DNA of 64,000 nucleotides from Sphingobacterium haloxyli (GTDB lineage Bacteria; Bacteroidota; Bacteroidia; Sphingobacteriales; Sphingobacteriaceae): positions 62,001 through 126,000 of the forward strand of contig NZ_PVBQ01000008.1 of the NCBI RefSeq assembly GCF_002980525.1, written 5' to 3'. The notes beneath the pieces are model-generated. The model saw nothing but the letters and a program-made list of their open reading frames with translations. It was not told the DNA's origin and did not search any database. Positions 8,477 through 17,028 of this stretch are shown one piece after another; within the stretch, counting starts at the first letter, position 1; each line of letters begins with the position of its first letter. The position numbers and the translations under genes were made by a program.

Positions 8477-9790
8477 CTAGATATAAAGACCGGTGTTTTT
8501 TCCCGGGATAGCGAAAGGATATTCACCATTTTCATTCGGAATAATTTTAGGCAATGCATTCCAAGCATATATATCGGGAGACAAGTCGACCTCTGAGGAA
8601 ACTGCTTCATTCCATTTGATTACTTTGCCTGTATAACATGCTATTCTGCCGATAATACCCGTAAGTGTACTATATGCTCCATGCTGTGTGTCGTCGAAAG
8701 CATATTCGTTCTTAGCAATCGCCGCAAAAAGTTCTCTATGTTCCTGTTGATAAGCGTTTGGATTGCCTTTGGGGTCGTGGCGGTATAACTCATTTCCCTT
8801 GGCATCCCACAATACTGCTTGGTTGCTCGCCGAAAGGTATGCGCGACCATTTGTCGCCTGAAAGGTTTCGTCTACCCGATTGGACACACCCTCAAAATGC
8901 CTACATTGGCTATATACCACAGTGCCATCATCATATGTAAGTTCAATGGCGAAATTGTCATAGATTTCCCCATAATCCTTACCTGTACGATGTGCTCGAC
9001 TACCTGTACCTTGAATAGAAACCGGATACTTTCCTTTCACCCAGTTGGCGATGTCGATGTTATGGACATGTTGTTCGACAATATGGTCCCCACAAAGCCA
9101 ATTGAAATAAAACCAATTCCGCATTTGATATTCCATTTCAGTTTGTTCTGGTTTTCGGGGCCGAACCCATACTCCGCCACTATTCCAGTAAACCTGTCCG
9201 GAAACCACATCGCCGATGGCGCCATCCTGTATGCGTTTAATTGCTTCTCGATAATTGGTTTGGTAACGGCGTTGCAAACCCACGACTACGTTTAACTTCT
9301 TCTTTTTGGCTTCCTCTGCTGCAGCGAGCACCTTTCTTATACCCGGAATGTCGACGGCGACGGGCTTCTCCATAAAAATATGTTTGCCGGCTTTCACAGC
9401 TTCTTCGAAATGTATTGGACGAAATCCCGGAGGCGTGGTCAGTAATACGACATCCGCATCCTTAATGGCTGCTTTATAGGCATCAAAACCAACGTATTTA
9501 CGACTTTCCGGTACATCAATTTTTTCGCCAAACTTTTCTTTTAAGGTTTTGTAAGTGGACTCTAGGTTGTCTTGGAAGGCATCCGCCATCGCCACCAGTT
9601 TAATGTTTTGCCCTGACGCAAAGGCATCGAAGGTAGCACCGGTGCCACGCCCGCCACAACCGATCAACGCAATTTTGATAACGTCGCTTCCAGCGGCGAA
9701 TACACTAGATACCGGCGTAGACGATAATACAGCCGCGCCCGTTAGAGCCGACCCTGCTTTAATAAAATCTCTTCTTTTAAAATGTTGCAT
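8477..9790 (-). CDS. Gfo/Idh/MocA family oxidoreductase, Tat-exported (second copy)
   Basis: 437 residues. KRRDFIKAGSALTGAAVL is a good Tat signal. The Rossmann domain has GCGGRGTGA, the EKP motif is intact (FMEKPVAVD), and GDHIVEQHVHNIDIANW provides the active-site histidines. It belongs to a different subgroup from the copy at 2085-3512, which has QKP and a DMGCH motif, so the two probably catalyse different steps. The C-terminus (PEIYAW-like block near residue 415) matches the secreted Bacteroidota members. It follows the SUMF1-fold gene by 25 bp and precedes apbE by 3 bp. Substrate is likely a sugar or keto-sugar; not determined from sequence. Confidence 0.9.
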   Translation of the reverse strand: MQHFKRRDFIKAGSALTGAAVLSSTPVSSVFAAGSDVIKIALIGCGGRGTGATFDAFASGQNIKLVAMADAFQDNLESTYKTLKEKFGEKIDVPESRKYVGFDAYKAAIKDADVVLLTTPPGFRPIHFEEAVKAGKHIFMEKPVAVDIPGIRKVLAAAEEAKKKKLNVVVGLQRRYQTNYREAIKRIQDGAIGDVVSGQVYWNSGGVWVRPRKPEQTEMEYQMRNWFYFNWLCGDHIVEQHVHNIDIANWVKGKYPVSIQGTGSRAHRTGKDYGEIYDNFAIELTYDDGTVVYSQCRHFEGVSNRVDETFQATNGRAYLSASNQAVLWDAKGNELYRHDPKGNPNAYQQEHRELFAAIAKNEYAFDDTQHGAYSTLTGIIGRIACYTGKVIKWNEAVSSEVDLSPDIYAWNALPKIIPNENGEYPFAIPGKNTGLYI

Positions 9791-9815
9791 TAGTTTAGGT
9801 GTTATAATCTATTCA

Positions 9816-10799
9816 TTAAAAATCTTTGATAGGATCTTGATTGTAGTAAGCCATAATCTCTCCTTGCGTCGGTGCATTCATTGGTCGAACAAGACGTAGC
9901 CCCACGAACGGTGCTTCTGGAAACCACCAATTAGATTTTGGTATTTGCGGATCCAGCTGCTTCCACATAGGATCAGAAGCCATGCGGGCAGCGGATCGAA
10001 GCGCACCAGCTTGACTATCGAAAGCGCCACCCCTTACACTATGGGGGTAAAGCGCTGTGGGGATAGCAACAGGGTTTTTAGCAGTTTTACCCTCAAACTG
10101 TTCGTAATAGTTCGGGATATATTGATCAAACGTCCATTCAGCCACATTCCCGGCCATATCATACAAACCCCAACGATTTGGTTTTTTCTGCCCGACAGGC
10201 GCAGTCCTATTGTTGCTGTTTGCTGCGAACCACGCGTATTCGTTTATTTGTGTAGTGTCTTCGCCAAAAAAGTATTCCGATGTGGATCCTGCCCGACACG
10301 CATACTCCCATTCAGCCTCTGTGGGTAAGCGGTAAAATACTCCGGTCCGCGTATAAAGCCATTTGCAAAATTGAATAGCATTATAGTGCGTCATCGCCAG
10401 CGCTGGATGTCCTTCCTTACCCATACCAAAAGTCATATCCAAATAAGGTTTTGTAGGTCGTGTCACAGCATCCACTTCGGCGGCTACGGTACCATTCATT
10501 GCGATAGTTTGCTCTAAGTCTTTGTAAACAAAAGGCTCATATAAATCCCAGGTAACTTCATAAGTACCCATCCAAAACGGATCAAGTTCCACTTGATGAG
10601 TAGGCTTTTCATCTTCTTTTTCAGATTTATCACTTCCCATGATAAATCTTCCTCCGGGAATAGCCTCCATAGAAAACTCCAATTGGGTACCCTCTATTTT
10701 CTGGATGTAACGCTCGTGCTTTTCCTGTGCTTTTAAAATGAGGTTAGCAACTACGAACGCGAAAACAAACACATTGATCTTTACAATTTGCATTGTCAT
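9816..10799 (-). CDS. SUMF1/formylglycine-generating-enzyme-fold protein, exported, without catalytic cysteines
   Basis: 327 residues with a signal peptide-like start (VKINVFVFAFVVANLILKAQ). The SUMF1 fold is clear: PGGRFIMGSDKSEKEDEKP, GTYEVTWDLYEPF, YRLPTEAEWEYACRAG, NRWGLYDMAGNVAEW and SVRGGAFDS..ALRSAARM. True formylglycine-generating enzymes have two active-site cysteines after the RGGSW block; that region here (SQAGALRSAAR) has none, so sulfatase maturation is unlikely and no sulfatase is nearby. It is the first gene of the oxidoreductase operon. Proteins of this fold also serve as ligand-binding or other oxidoreductase domains. An alternative start a few residues in (Met3) is possible. 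Confidence 0.85.
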   Translation of the reverse strand: MTMQIVKINVFVFAFVVANLILKAQEKHERYIQKIEGTQLEFSMEAIPGGRFIMGSDKSEKEDEKPTHQVELDPFWMGTYEVTWDLYEPFVYKDLEQTIAMNGTVAAEVDAVTRPTKPYLDMTFGMGKEGHPALAMTHYNAIQFCKWLYTRTGVFYRLPTEAEWEYACRAGSTSEYFFGEDTTQINEYAWFAANSNNRTAPVGQKKPNRWGLYDMAGNVAEWTFDQYIPNYYEQFEGKTAKNPVAIPTALYPHSVRGGAFDSQAGALRSAARMASDPMWKQLDPQIPKSNWWFPEAPFVGLRLVRPMNAPTQGEIMAYYNQDPIKDF

Positions 10800-11018
10800 T
10801 AATCTAGATTTTTTATAAATCGGAATTAAATATAGGAATAATATTGTAAAAAATACACTAAGTCCATTTTACAACAATCAAGTTACAAAAAAAGATAGTC
10901 TGTGATATATGGATAATATGACTGAAATATCACTAATTCAAGGGTGAGGGACCTCTTCTGGCATTATAAAAAGTAATATATTTGCCAACCTAAAATTATT
11001 GGTTTTAAAAAAAAGGTA
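10800..11018. other. Divergent intergenic region
   Basis: This is the divergent space between the oxidoreductase operon (minus) and the PagL-like gene (plus). A -7 element for the plus gene is listed separately. For the minus operon I find no exact TAnnTTTG, so its promoter may be activator-dependent. Confidence 0.5.
10977..10984 (+). promoter_or_regulatory. -7 element (TATATTTG) for the PagL-like gene
   Basis: TATATTTG matches the Bacteroidota -7 consensus TAnnTTTG and lies 34 bp upstream of the TTG start. No exact TTG is found at the -33 position. Confidence 0.45.
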
Positions 11019-12146
11019 TTGAAAAAGGTATTTTTTACATTCTTATTATTAGTGGCTTCTTTTTGCCTTCGAGCACAAATGGATTCTAGTGCATTAGTGC
11101 AGAAAAATCCGTTGGTTATCGAATTGGAAATGGAGAATGGCGGGATATTGGCAGCAAAGGATATACGACGAACAACTTTTGAAAGTGCGTATTATAACGG
11201 AATAAACCTGAAAATAGGTTGGAAAATGCAAAAATCGAACGACCAGTACTTCACATTATATAACAACCCCATTTATGGAATCGGTTTCTACAGTAGTACG
11301 TTCAACACCGACATTATTGGAAGTCCTTACGCCGTCTATGGATTTGTGCAATCTCCTTTTGGGAACTTAACAAATAAGCGTTGGGGGTTCGACTATCGTA
11401 TAGGACTCGGTATTTCCGGTAATTTTAGACCTTACGATCCAGAGAACAACCCGCTGAATGTTGTAATTGGCGCAAAGAATAACGTTTTCATCGATCTTGG
11501 TATACGAAGCCAATATAAAATTAATCCAAACTGGCGTATTGGACTAGGCTTGGCCTATCATCACTTTTCAAACGGTGCTCTTCGGCTGCCAAACAAAGGC
11601 GTAAATTTAGTTCCGCTAACAGCATCCGTTACATATCAACCGAATGATCATTCTATCCTCCCCGACAAGAGCAATATAGCACCCTATAGCGACAAAATAC
11701 TATACCATATTAACTATGGTGCCGGCTGGAAACAATTAGATAAAGATAAAGATGAACGTTTTTTAAAAACTACTTTAAGCGCTTACGCCAGTAAGTTTGT
11801 ATCACATAAATGGAGAATGGGAGGCGGTGTCGATTTATTTTACTCTTCCTCGGGAAATTACGATGAAATAGCGGGAGACAACAGCGGTAAATTAAGTGCA
11901 AAGCTATCCGGCGGACCATCTTTTTATTTAGTGCATGTATTGAACCGTAATCTGGTACTAAATGGAAACGTGGGTTACTATATCCATAAACAATATTTCA
12001 ATGGAGAGATAAACCGTATCTTTCTAAGAGCAGGGGCGCGGTATTATGTTTATAAAGACTTTAATGCTGGCATCTCTATCAAAGCCCACAAAGGAAAGGC
12101 TGACTTCATCGAATGGACGGTTGGGTATACGTTTAATAGGGATTAA
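11019..12146 (+). CDS. PagL-like acyloxyacyl hydrolase / lipid A 3-O-deacylase, outer membrane
   Basis: 375 residues beginning at a TTG codon; no in-frame ATG gives a complete signal peptide, and TTG yields a good one (KKVFFTFLLLVASFCLRAQ). The mature protein is a transmembrane beta barrel. The PagL signature His-x-Ser appears in LGLAYHHFSNGA, preceded by a long aromatic-alternating barrel and an IDLG strand. PagL enzymes remove a 3-O-acyl chain from lipid A in the outer membrane. Longer than proteobacterial PagL (about 185), as is common in Bacteroidota, where the C-terminal part is an additional barrel or domain of unknown use. It is monocistronic and divergent from the oxidoreductase operon. 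Confidence 0.82.
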   Translation: MKKVFFTFLLLVASFCLRAQMDSSALVQKNPLVIELEMENGGILAAKDIRRTTFESAYYNGINLKIGWKMQKSNDQYFTLYNNPIYGIGFYSSTFNTDIIGSPYAVYGFVQSPFGNLTNKRWGFDYRIGLGISGNFRPYDPENNPLNVVIGAKNNVFIDLGIRSQYKINPNWRIGLGLAYHHFSNGALRLPNKGVNLVPLTASVTYQPNDHSILPDKSNIAPYSDKILYHINYGAGWKQLDKDKDERFLKTTLSAYASKFVSHKWRMGGGVDLFYSSSGNYDEIAGDNSGKLSAKLSGGPSFYLVHVLNRNLVLNGNVGYYIHKQYFNGEINRIFLRAGARYYVYKDFNAGISIKAHKGKADFIEWTVGYTFNRD

Positions 12147-12426
12147 GTGGTTTCTTCATTTTTCCTTGATGAAAAAATGAAGAAAAAAAATCAAGGCCGA
12201 TTTAGTCCACACTCACAGTAACTCTTTATTAATCGCGTTTGATCACGCATATGTACCACCCCATCTTTAACATTTAATGTCGCATCCGAATATTTGAAGT
12301 TTGTAGCAATCCTCCCTTGCACGGACCGTTGTTTCAAATATTCGAAGCGACGAGGTTTACCTTCGGTGAGCTCCACTTCGTTCCGGTTTTGCTTCTTTTT
12401 CACGGGGAAAAAGAAGATAAAAAAAA
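12147..12426. repeat. Non-coding island with inverted repeats
   Basis: A 280-bp stretch without a convincing gene. It begins with a 13-bp hairpin (12151-12163 with 12173-12185, TTTCTTCATTTTT arm), which could terminate the PagL-like gene although a U-tract is lacking. Inside is a 12-bp inverted repeat CGAATATTTGAA (12287-12298) and TTCAAATATTCG (12333-12344) separated by 34 bp. A 70-codon frame on the minus strand (12191-12403) crosses both but lacks protein-like features. The block could be a dispersed intergenic repeat. Confidence 0.5.
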
Positions 12427-13026
12427 TTACATTACTAATTTCCCGATGCTTTTCGCCAAATTTCTGTCTACCGTAATATAACCTGGATAGTAAATGTTGC
12501 TATTTCCGATTTTAATAGACGGTTTTATTTTTAGGACAAGAAAACCTTCTCCCTTTCTTGTAAAAAGTTCATTTAATACATTTTCTACCCCTTTTTCTTT
12601 CGCGGTGCCGAAAATGTTAGCTTTAAACGTTAAGGGCACGACGGTGCTCTCACCAGTTGCTAAATGAAGATTTTCGTTCACCGTCCCTTCGAAAAGCGGT
12701 TTTCCTTGAATTTCAATTAAGTATTTAAAGGAATTAATTTTTGTCGTAGTTGTCGTGGGGTTACTGACTTTCATATTTATCCTCGCTTCTAAAGGTAAAT
12801 CCTGTCGTAACATCGCCATGGCTATTCCCGGAAGGGACGCTAAATTCACACCATCTTTTCCTGTATAGCTATCCATGTCTCTGCCTGCTAAACGGATATC
12901 TTGCATCGATTCCACCGTATAGTTAAATTTAGCTAGCGCATCAATTTGGTTTTTGTTAATAGCACAGCCGCTCAATAATAATCCTATAAACATCATGCAT
13001 AGGATATTGATATTCCTTCTTTTCAT
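12427..13026 (-). CDS. LEA14-like (WHy-type) lipoprotein
   Basis: About 199 residues if started at the ATG at 13026, which gives MKRRNINILCMMFIGLLLSGC, a classic lipoprotein signal with the lipobox LSGC; the longer frame to 13065 would put a hydrophilic tail before it. The mature part has the late-embryogenesis-abundant type-2 pattern: a beta strand pair with KVSNPTTTTTKINSFKYLIEIQGKPLFEG and then a threonine/valine-rich VPLTFKAN block. Such proteins in Bacteroidota are periplasm-facing lipoproteins of unknown role. It starts 10 bp after the broken outer-membrane barrel gene (13037-13798), so the two were probably co-transcribed and may have worked together. Confidence 0.8.
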   Translation of the reverse strand: MKRRNINILCMMFIGLLLSGCAINKNQIDALAKFNYTVESMQDIRLAGRDMDSYTGKDGVNLASLPGIAMAMLRQDLPLEARINMKVSNPTTTTTKINSFKYLIEIQGKPLFEGTVNENLHLATGESTVVPLTFKANIFGTAKEKGVENVLNELFTRKGEGFLVLKIKPSIKIGNSNIYYPGYITVDRNLAKSIGKLVM

Positions 13027-13036
13027 ATCTAATTTA

Positions 13037-13798
13037 TTACTTTGTTTTATTCCTTTTCCCACCAAAATGGTATGTAAACCCTAACGTAAATACAGCATTT
13101 CCTGCTTTTAAATAAGTGTTGTCCAACACGTTAAAATTAAAACCGTTTGTATACTGTATTTGAAAATTCTTATTCAATTCCATGCGTGTATAAAAAAGAG
13201 GCTCAATAAACAACGCTTCTTCTGTTGGACTAGCTAAATCGTTAATGGTAAAATCTTGCATAGCTACTCGGCTAGCACGGACAGCAGTACCATAATTTAA
13301 TTCGCGAGGTTTACCAAATAGATTCAGCTTTTGTCGCCTTGTGGATGAATAATTTACCTGGACAAAAATTTTGTCAAAATCCACTATTCGCGTTTCTACC
13401 GGTATCATACCTACGGTAGAAGCTCGGCGATCCATCTCTGTCGAAGACCCGATACCATAGCCTGCTTATATTTCCAGTATCTGTCTTTTTTCCTTACCGA
13501 TTCGGGTGAAATAACCAAGACCACCTTCTACCAAATGTTGTCTAAATAGTTCATTTTTGTTATTGTTACCACCTTGGTCAATGTAAGATCCATTCGCTAT
13601 TATGGCTATATGATTTCCTACAGCAACCCCCACACTTCCGCTTAAATTTCCTTTAACATTGGCATGAACAGCAGCATGCACCTCTCCTTTTTCCTGAAAC
13701 ATAGGCGTTGCTGGCACATTGGGCATATATATCGAGCTACAGGAAGCAAAAAATAGCGCTAGAGGCAAGATGATAAGATATACGAATCGGATATACAT
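13037..13798 (-). pseudogene. Outer-membrane beta-barrel protein interrupted by an in-frame TAA
   Basis: Two frames, 13466-13798 and 13037-13435, are in the same reading phase and joined by a single TAA codon at 13466-13468. Read through, they make one protein of about 253 residues: a lipoprotein-type N-terminus (LPLALFFASCSS), a glycine-rich barrel with HAAVHANVKGNLSGSVGVAVG, then LEI-stop-AGYGIGSSTEM and a C-terminal strand TLGFTYHFGG ending near the terminus as outer-membrane barrels do. The interrupted position would be Tyr in the usual pattern LEIYAGYG, one base from TAA. So a recent nonsense mutation or a base-calling error is likely. The gene lies between pyrF and the LEA14-like lipoprotein. 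Function unknown. Confidence 0.85.
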
Positions 13799-13831
13799 AA
13801 GTTGTTGTTCTTATGCGCTAGCAATAAGTAA

Positions 13832-14674
13832 TTATTGTGCCAGAATTATTTCGGCTCTTTCTAACTCTACCTGCATCTCCTTTTGTAGTTTTAAAGCTTC
13901 TTCCCGCGCACGCTCTGCAAAATCCTTTCCATCAGATGCATATATAATACCGCGCGTGCTGTTTACCAACAAACCACATTCTTTATTCATACCGTACTTA
14001 CATACTTCCTGTAAAGAGCCTCCCTGTGCACCCACGCCTGGTACCAGAAGAAAGTAGTCTGGAACGTGTTTCCGTACGCTCAAAAAGCCTTCTCCTCGAG
14101 TCGCTCCTACTACAAACATCGTGTTTTCAGGTGTACCCCATGCTTTTACTTTGTCCAATACATATTCAAATAATTCCACGCCCGATGCATTGGTAAAGTT
14201 TTGAAAATCCCTACTTCCTGGATTGGAAGTCAACGCTAACACAATAGACCATTTGTTGGGTATGTCCAAAAATGGAATGACCGAGTCATGTCCCATGTAT
14301 GGTGCTATCGTAAGCGCGTCAAAACCTAAGCCAGAGACATCTTCATCAAAAAAAGCTTTAGCATATCTAGTAGAAGTATTACCGATATCACCTCGCTTCG
14401 CATCGGCAATGCTCAGACAGTTTTTTGGTATTACTTCCCAAGTTTTTTGCAATGATTTCCAGCCCTTCACACCATAACATTCGTAAAAAGCGATGTTTGG
14501 CTTATATGCCACGCAAAGATCTTCAGTCGCCTCAATAATCGCTTTATTAAAAGAAAATATTGGATCTTCATCATCCAAAAGATGTGCCGGTATCTTGGCT
14601 AAATCCGTATCTAACCCTATGCACAAAAAACTTTTTTTAATTTTAATTTGCTGAATCAACGCTGCTCTGGTCAT
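13832..14674 (-). CDS. pyrF: Orotidine 5'-phosphate decarboxylase (class 2)
   Basis: 280 residues, normal for the longer class-2 form. It decarboxylates OMP to UMP, the last step of de novo pyrimidine synthesis, in the cytoplasm. The active-site motif [11 protein letters not shown] is present (Lys and the Asp pair), with an N-terminal [12 protein letters not shown], a central [10 protein letters not shown] and the phosphate-binding [10 protein letters not shown]. It starts 2 bp after the stop of the thioredoxin-like gene, so the two are probably co-transcribed. The start [11 protein letters not shown] is standard. Confidence 0.96.
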   Translation of the reverse strand: MTRAALIQQIKIKKSFLCIGLDTDLAKIPAHLLDDEDPIFSFNKAIIEATEDLCVAYKPNIAFYECYGVKGWKSLQKTWEVIPKNCLSIADAKRGDIGNTSTRYAKAFFDEDVSGLGFDALTIAPYMGHDSVIPFLDIPNKWSIVLALTSNPGSRDFQNFTNASGVELFEYVLDKVKAWGTPENTMFVVGATRGEGFLSVRKHVPDYFLLVPGVGAQGGSLQEVCKYGMNKECGLLVNSTRGIIYASDGKDFAERAREEALKLQKEMQVELERAEIILAQ

Positions 14675-14676
14675 TC

Positions 14677-15285
14677 TTATCTATGAGTTAATTCTGTAAT
14701 AAAGTCGGATACATCTGTGCGAGAATAATCCGCCATACCTTCATGGCGTGCAGCAATATTTCCTGTTTTATCCAAAATGACGGTCGTCGGGATAGCTCCC
14801 GCCAACCAATCGCTTGGAATCTGACTTTCAGGATAATAAACAGGCAAATCCATATCGCTTTCTTGCATAAAATCGCGTGCCTTCTCCTTCTCAGCTTCAA
14901 TCTCGACAATGAGGAAAACTACTTGATCATTGTCCTTGAATTTATCTTTTAACACCTGGATAGAAGGCATTTCTGCCTTACAAGGAGGACACCAAGTCGC
15001 CCAAAAATTTAAGAAAACCACCTTCCCTTTTAAATCGGATATGCTCATCACCTCTCCGTTATCGTTCGAGAAAGCAACTCCAGCATAGCTGCTTTCCGAG
15101 GTAACTTCAAGTTCTGAGGTGTTTGTAGATACCTCCTCGGGTTTTTCCAGATTAGGTTTAAATAGGCCTATTTTCATCAAGCCTTGTTGTATCCAAGCAC
15201 GTCCAGCCGGTAAGATCAGTAAAATGATCAATCCTACAAGGAGTACGTTGCTACCTATTTTCCAAAGTTTCTTTTTATCACTCAT
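14677..15285 (-). CDS. TlpA-like membrane-anchored thiol-disulfide oxidoreductase
   Basis: 202 residues. One N-terminal membrane anchor (about 11-31) leaves the rest in the periplasm. A linker of acidic/Ser residues (45-65) precedes a thioredoxin fold with the redox motif [14 protein letters not shown] and the cis-proline block AIPTTVILD. Family members reduce disulfides, often for cytochrome c maturation or peroxide response. Length is normal. It is the upstream partner of pyrF with 2 bp between them, though the functions appear unrelated. Confidence 0.92.
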   Translation of the reverse strand: MSDKKKLWKIGSNVLLVGLIILLILPAGRAWIQQGLMKIGLFKPNLEKPEEVSTNTSELEVTSESSYAGVAFSNDNGEVMSISDLKGKVVFLNFWATWCPPCKAEMPSIQVLKDKFKDNDQVVFLIVEIEAEKEKARDFMQESDMDLPVYYPESQIPSDWLAGAIPTTVILDKTGNIAARHEGMADYSRTDVSDFITELTHR

Positions 15286-15359
15286 TTTATTTAGATTTTA
15301 TCTCCGAGGCTAAGTCACTACATTATTAAGCTCATAACGCATCATAATAGATTGCGCCA

Positions 15360-16103
15360 TTAGCTATCGAACTTCTCCAGTAATTTTAACAAGGTAGCAA
15401 AATCTTTCGGATACGGCGCTTCAAAACTGTATTCTCTCCCTTCGATAGAAAAACGAATTTGATGTGCATGCAAAGCAAAACGCTTCATAATAGGTTGTTC
15501 TTCTTCTCCTTTTGCCATTGTAAAACCTCTTTTCTTGATCTGAGACAAATAGACCGGTTTACCGCGATACATCTCATCGCCCACGATAGCCGCTCGCTGG
15601 GTCGCCAAATGGATACGAATCTGGTGCATACGACCAGTAATCGGTTTACACTCCACAAGCGTAAAATGTCTAAAGTGTTGTATTGAATTAAAAATAGTTT
15701 CGGCGGCTTTTCCATTAGTGCGATCGATGGACACATTTTTATTTCCCTGATTTAATATAGGCAAATTCACCAACAAATCTGTAAATGTATGTATACCATC
15801 GATAATTGCATGATATTTTTTATCTACACGTCTGCGTTCAAATTCAATAGAAACCAAACGATACGTTTCGGGGTTCTTCGCTAACAGAAGCAAGCCGGAA
15901 GTATCTTTATCTAAGCGGTGGCACACTTGAGCATCTGGATGGTACTTTTTAGCAAGACGTAAAATATTAACCTCATCTCCACTCCTGTTGTCCAGTGAAG
16001 CTACAAATGGCGGTTTATTGATGACAATTAAATCGTCGTCTTCAAAAAGGATGAGATCCTGAAATTTCGGAAATTTAAATAAACGATTGTCGCTTTTTTG
16101 CAT
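15360..16103 (-). CDS. RluA-family pseudouridine synthase
   Basis: 247 residues. The catalytic block CHRLDKDTSGLLLLAK contains the nucleophilic Asp of RluA/RsuA-type synthases, and GRMHQIRIHLA the second conserved motif. There is no S4 domain: the protein starts directly with FEDDDLIVINKPP. It therefore acts on rRNA or tRNA uridines, but the exact site cannot be told from sequence. Monocistronic and divergent from panB. Its N-terminus is followed on the other side by an 82-bp divergent promoter region. Confidence 0.93.
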   Translation of the reverse strand: MQKSDNRLFKFPKFQDLILFEDDDLIVINKPPFVASLDNRSGDEVNILRLAKKYHPDAQVCHRLDKDTSGLLLLAKNPETYRLVSIEFERRRVDKKYHAIIDGIHTFTDLLVNLPILNQGNKNVSIDRTNGKAAETIFNSIQHFRHFTLVECKPITGRMHQIRIHLATQRAAIVGDEMYRGKPVYLSQIKKRGFTMAKGEEEQPIMKRFALHAHQIRFSIEGREYSFEAPYPKDFATLLKLLEKFDS

Positions 16104-16157
16104 AAACGCAAAAATACAGAAATACCTTTAACATCCTCGACTTCTATAACTTTTTAT

Positions 16158-16165
16158 TAGCTTTG
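16158..16165 (+). promoter_or_regulatory. -7 element (TAGCTTTG) for panB
   Basis: TAGCTTTG fits TAnnTTTG and lies 20 bp upstream of the panB ATG. No exact -33 TTG at 19-21 bp. Confidence 0.45.
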
Positions 16166-16185
16166 TCTCTTTAAACTACAAGCAA

Positions 16186-17001
16186 ATGTCAGTAAATAAA
16201 ATAGTCAAACGAGTAACCACAAATACCATTTTGGCAATGAAAGCAAATGGTGAAAAAGTTAGTATGCTCACGGCGTATGATTACTCTACTGCGCGTGCAT
16301 TAGATGAAGCTGGAATCGACGTTTTACTGGTCGGCGATTCTGCCGCCAATGTTTTTGCGGGATATGAAACCACCTTGCCTATCACATTAGATCATATGAT
16401 ATACCACGCCAGTGCTGTAGCTAGGGGCGCGCAGCGAGCGCTAGTATTGGTTGATCTTCCCTTCGGCGAGTACCAGGGCACGCCGGAAGATGCTTTCAAA
16501 TCGGCTGTCCGGATGATGAAAGAATCCGGTGCACATGCAGTGAAAATGGAAGGCGGGATTGAGATTCTGGATAATATTAAAAAGATTATTGATGCGGGTA
16601 TTCCTGTATGCGGCCATTTGGGGCTTACGCCGCAATCTATTAATAAATTCGGCACGTTCGGTGTTCGTGCACAAGATGAGGCTGAAGCAGAAAAACTGAA
16701 ATCAGACGCGCTGGAACTTCAAAAGCTAGGCTGCTTCGCTGTTGTTCTGGAAAAAATACCGGCAAAGCTCGCTAAGGAAGTCAGTGAATCACTTTCGATT
16801 CCTACTATTGGTATCGGCGCTGGAAATGGCTGTGACGGTCAAGTGCTGGTAGTTAATGATATGCTTGGATTCACCAAAGATTTTAAACCAAAGTTTTTAA
16901 GACGTTACATGGAAATGTACGATGGTATGGTGGAAGCGGCGACAAAATACGCAGAAGATGTAAAATCGGGAAACTATCCCAATGAATCTGAGCAATATTA
17001 A
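16186..17001 (+). CDS. panB: 3-methyl-2-oxobutanoate hydroxymethyltransferase
   Basis: 271 residues, normal length. It transfers a hydroxymethyl group from methylene-tetrahydrofolate to 2-oxoisovalerate, making ketopantoate for pantothenate and CoA. Motifs: MLTAYDYSTARALDEAGID, LLVGDSAANVFAGYETTLPIT (metal-binding Asp), VKMEGG, GHLGLTPQS and VPTIGIGAG-like IPTIGIGAGNGCDGQVLV. The start MSVNKIVKRVT follows a -7 element by 20 bp. A membrane protein gene follows 27 bp downstream and is likely on the same transcript. Confidence 0.97.
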   Translation: MSVNKIVKRVTTNTILAMKANGEKVSMLTAYDYSTARALDEAGIDVLLVGDSAANVFAGYETTLPITLDHMIYHASAVARGAQRALVLVDLPFGEYQGTPEDAFKSAVRMMKESGAHAVKMEGGIEILDNIKKIIDAGIPVCGHLGLTPQSINKFGTFGVRAQDEAEAEKLKSDALELQKLGCFAVVLEKIPAKLAKEVSESLSIPTIGIGAGNGCDGQVLVVNDMLGFTKDFKPKFLRRYMEMYDGMVEAATKYAEDVKSGNYPNESEQY

Positions 17002-17028
17002 CGAGCTTAATTTTTTCAAGATAGGGAG

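Noticed and set aside
8477-9790. GTGAT in the second Gfo/Idh/MocA protein as an ApbE flavinylation site
   Set aside because: It is part of the Rossmann dinucleotide-binding motif GCGGRGTGA, a normal feature of the family.
9816-10799. True formylglycine-generating enzyme
   Set aside because: The active-site cysteines are absent and no sulfatase gene is near.
12191-12403. 70-codon minus-strand frame
   Set aside because: It crosses inverted repeats, has no signal or domain, and no promoter or supporting context; treated as part of a non-coding island.
13037-13435. Treating 13037-13435 and 13466-13798 as two separate genes
   Set aside because: Both are in one phase with a single stop between them and together make one complete barrel protein; the second has no signal peptide of its own.
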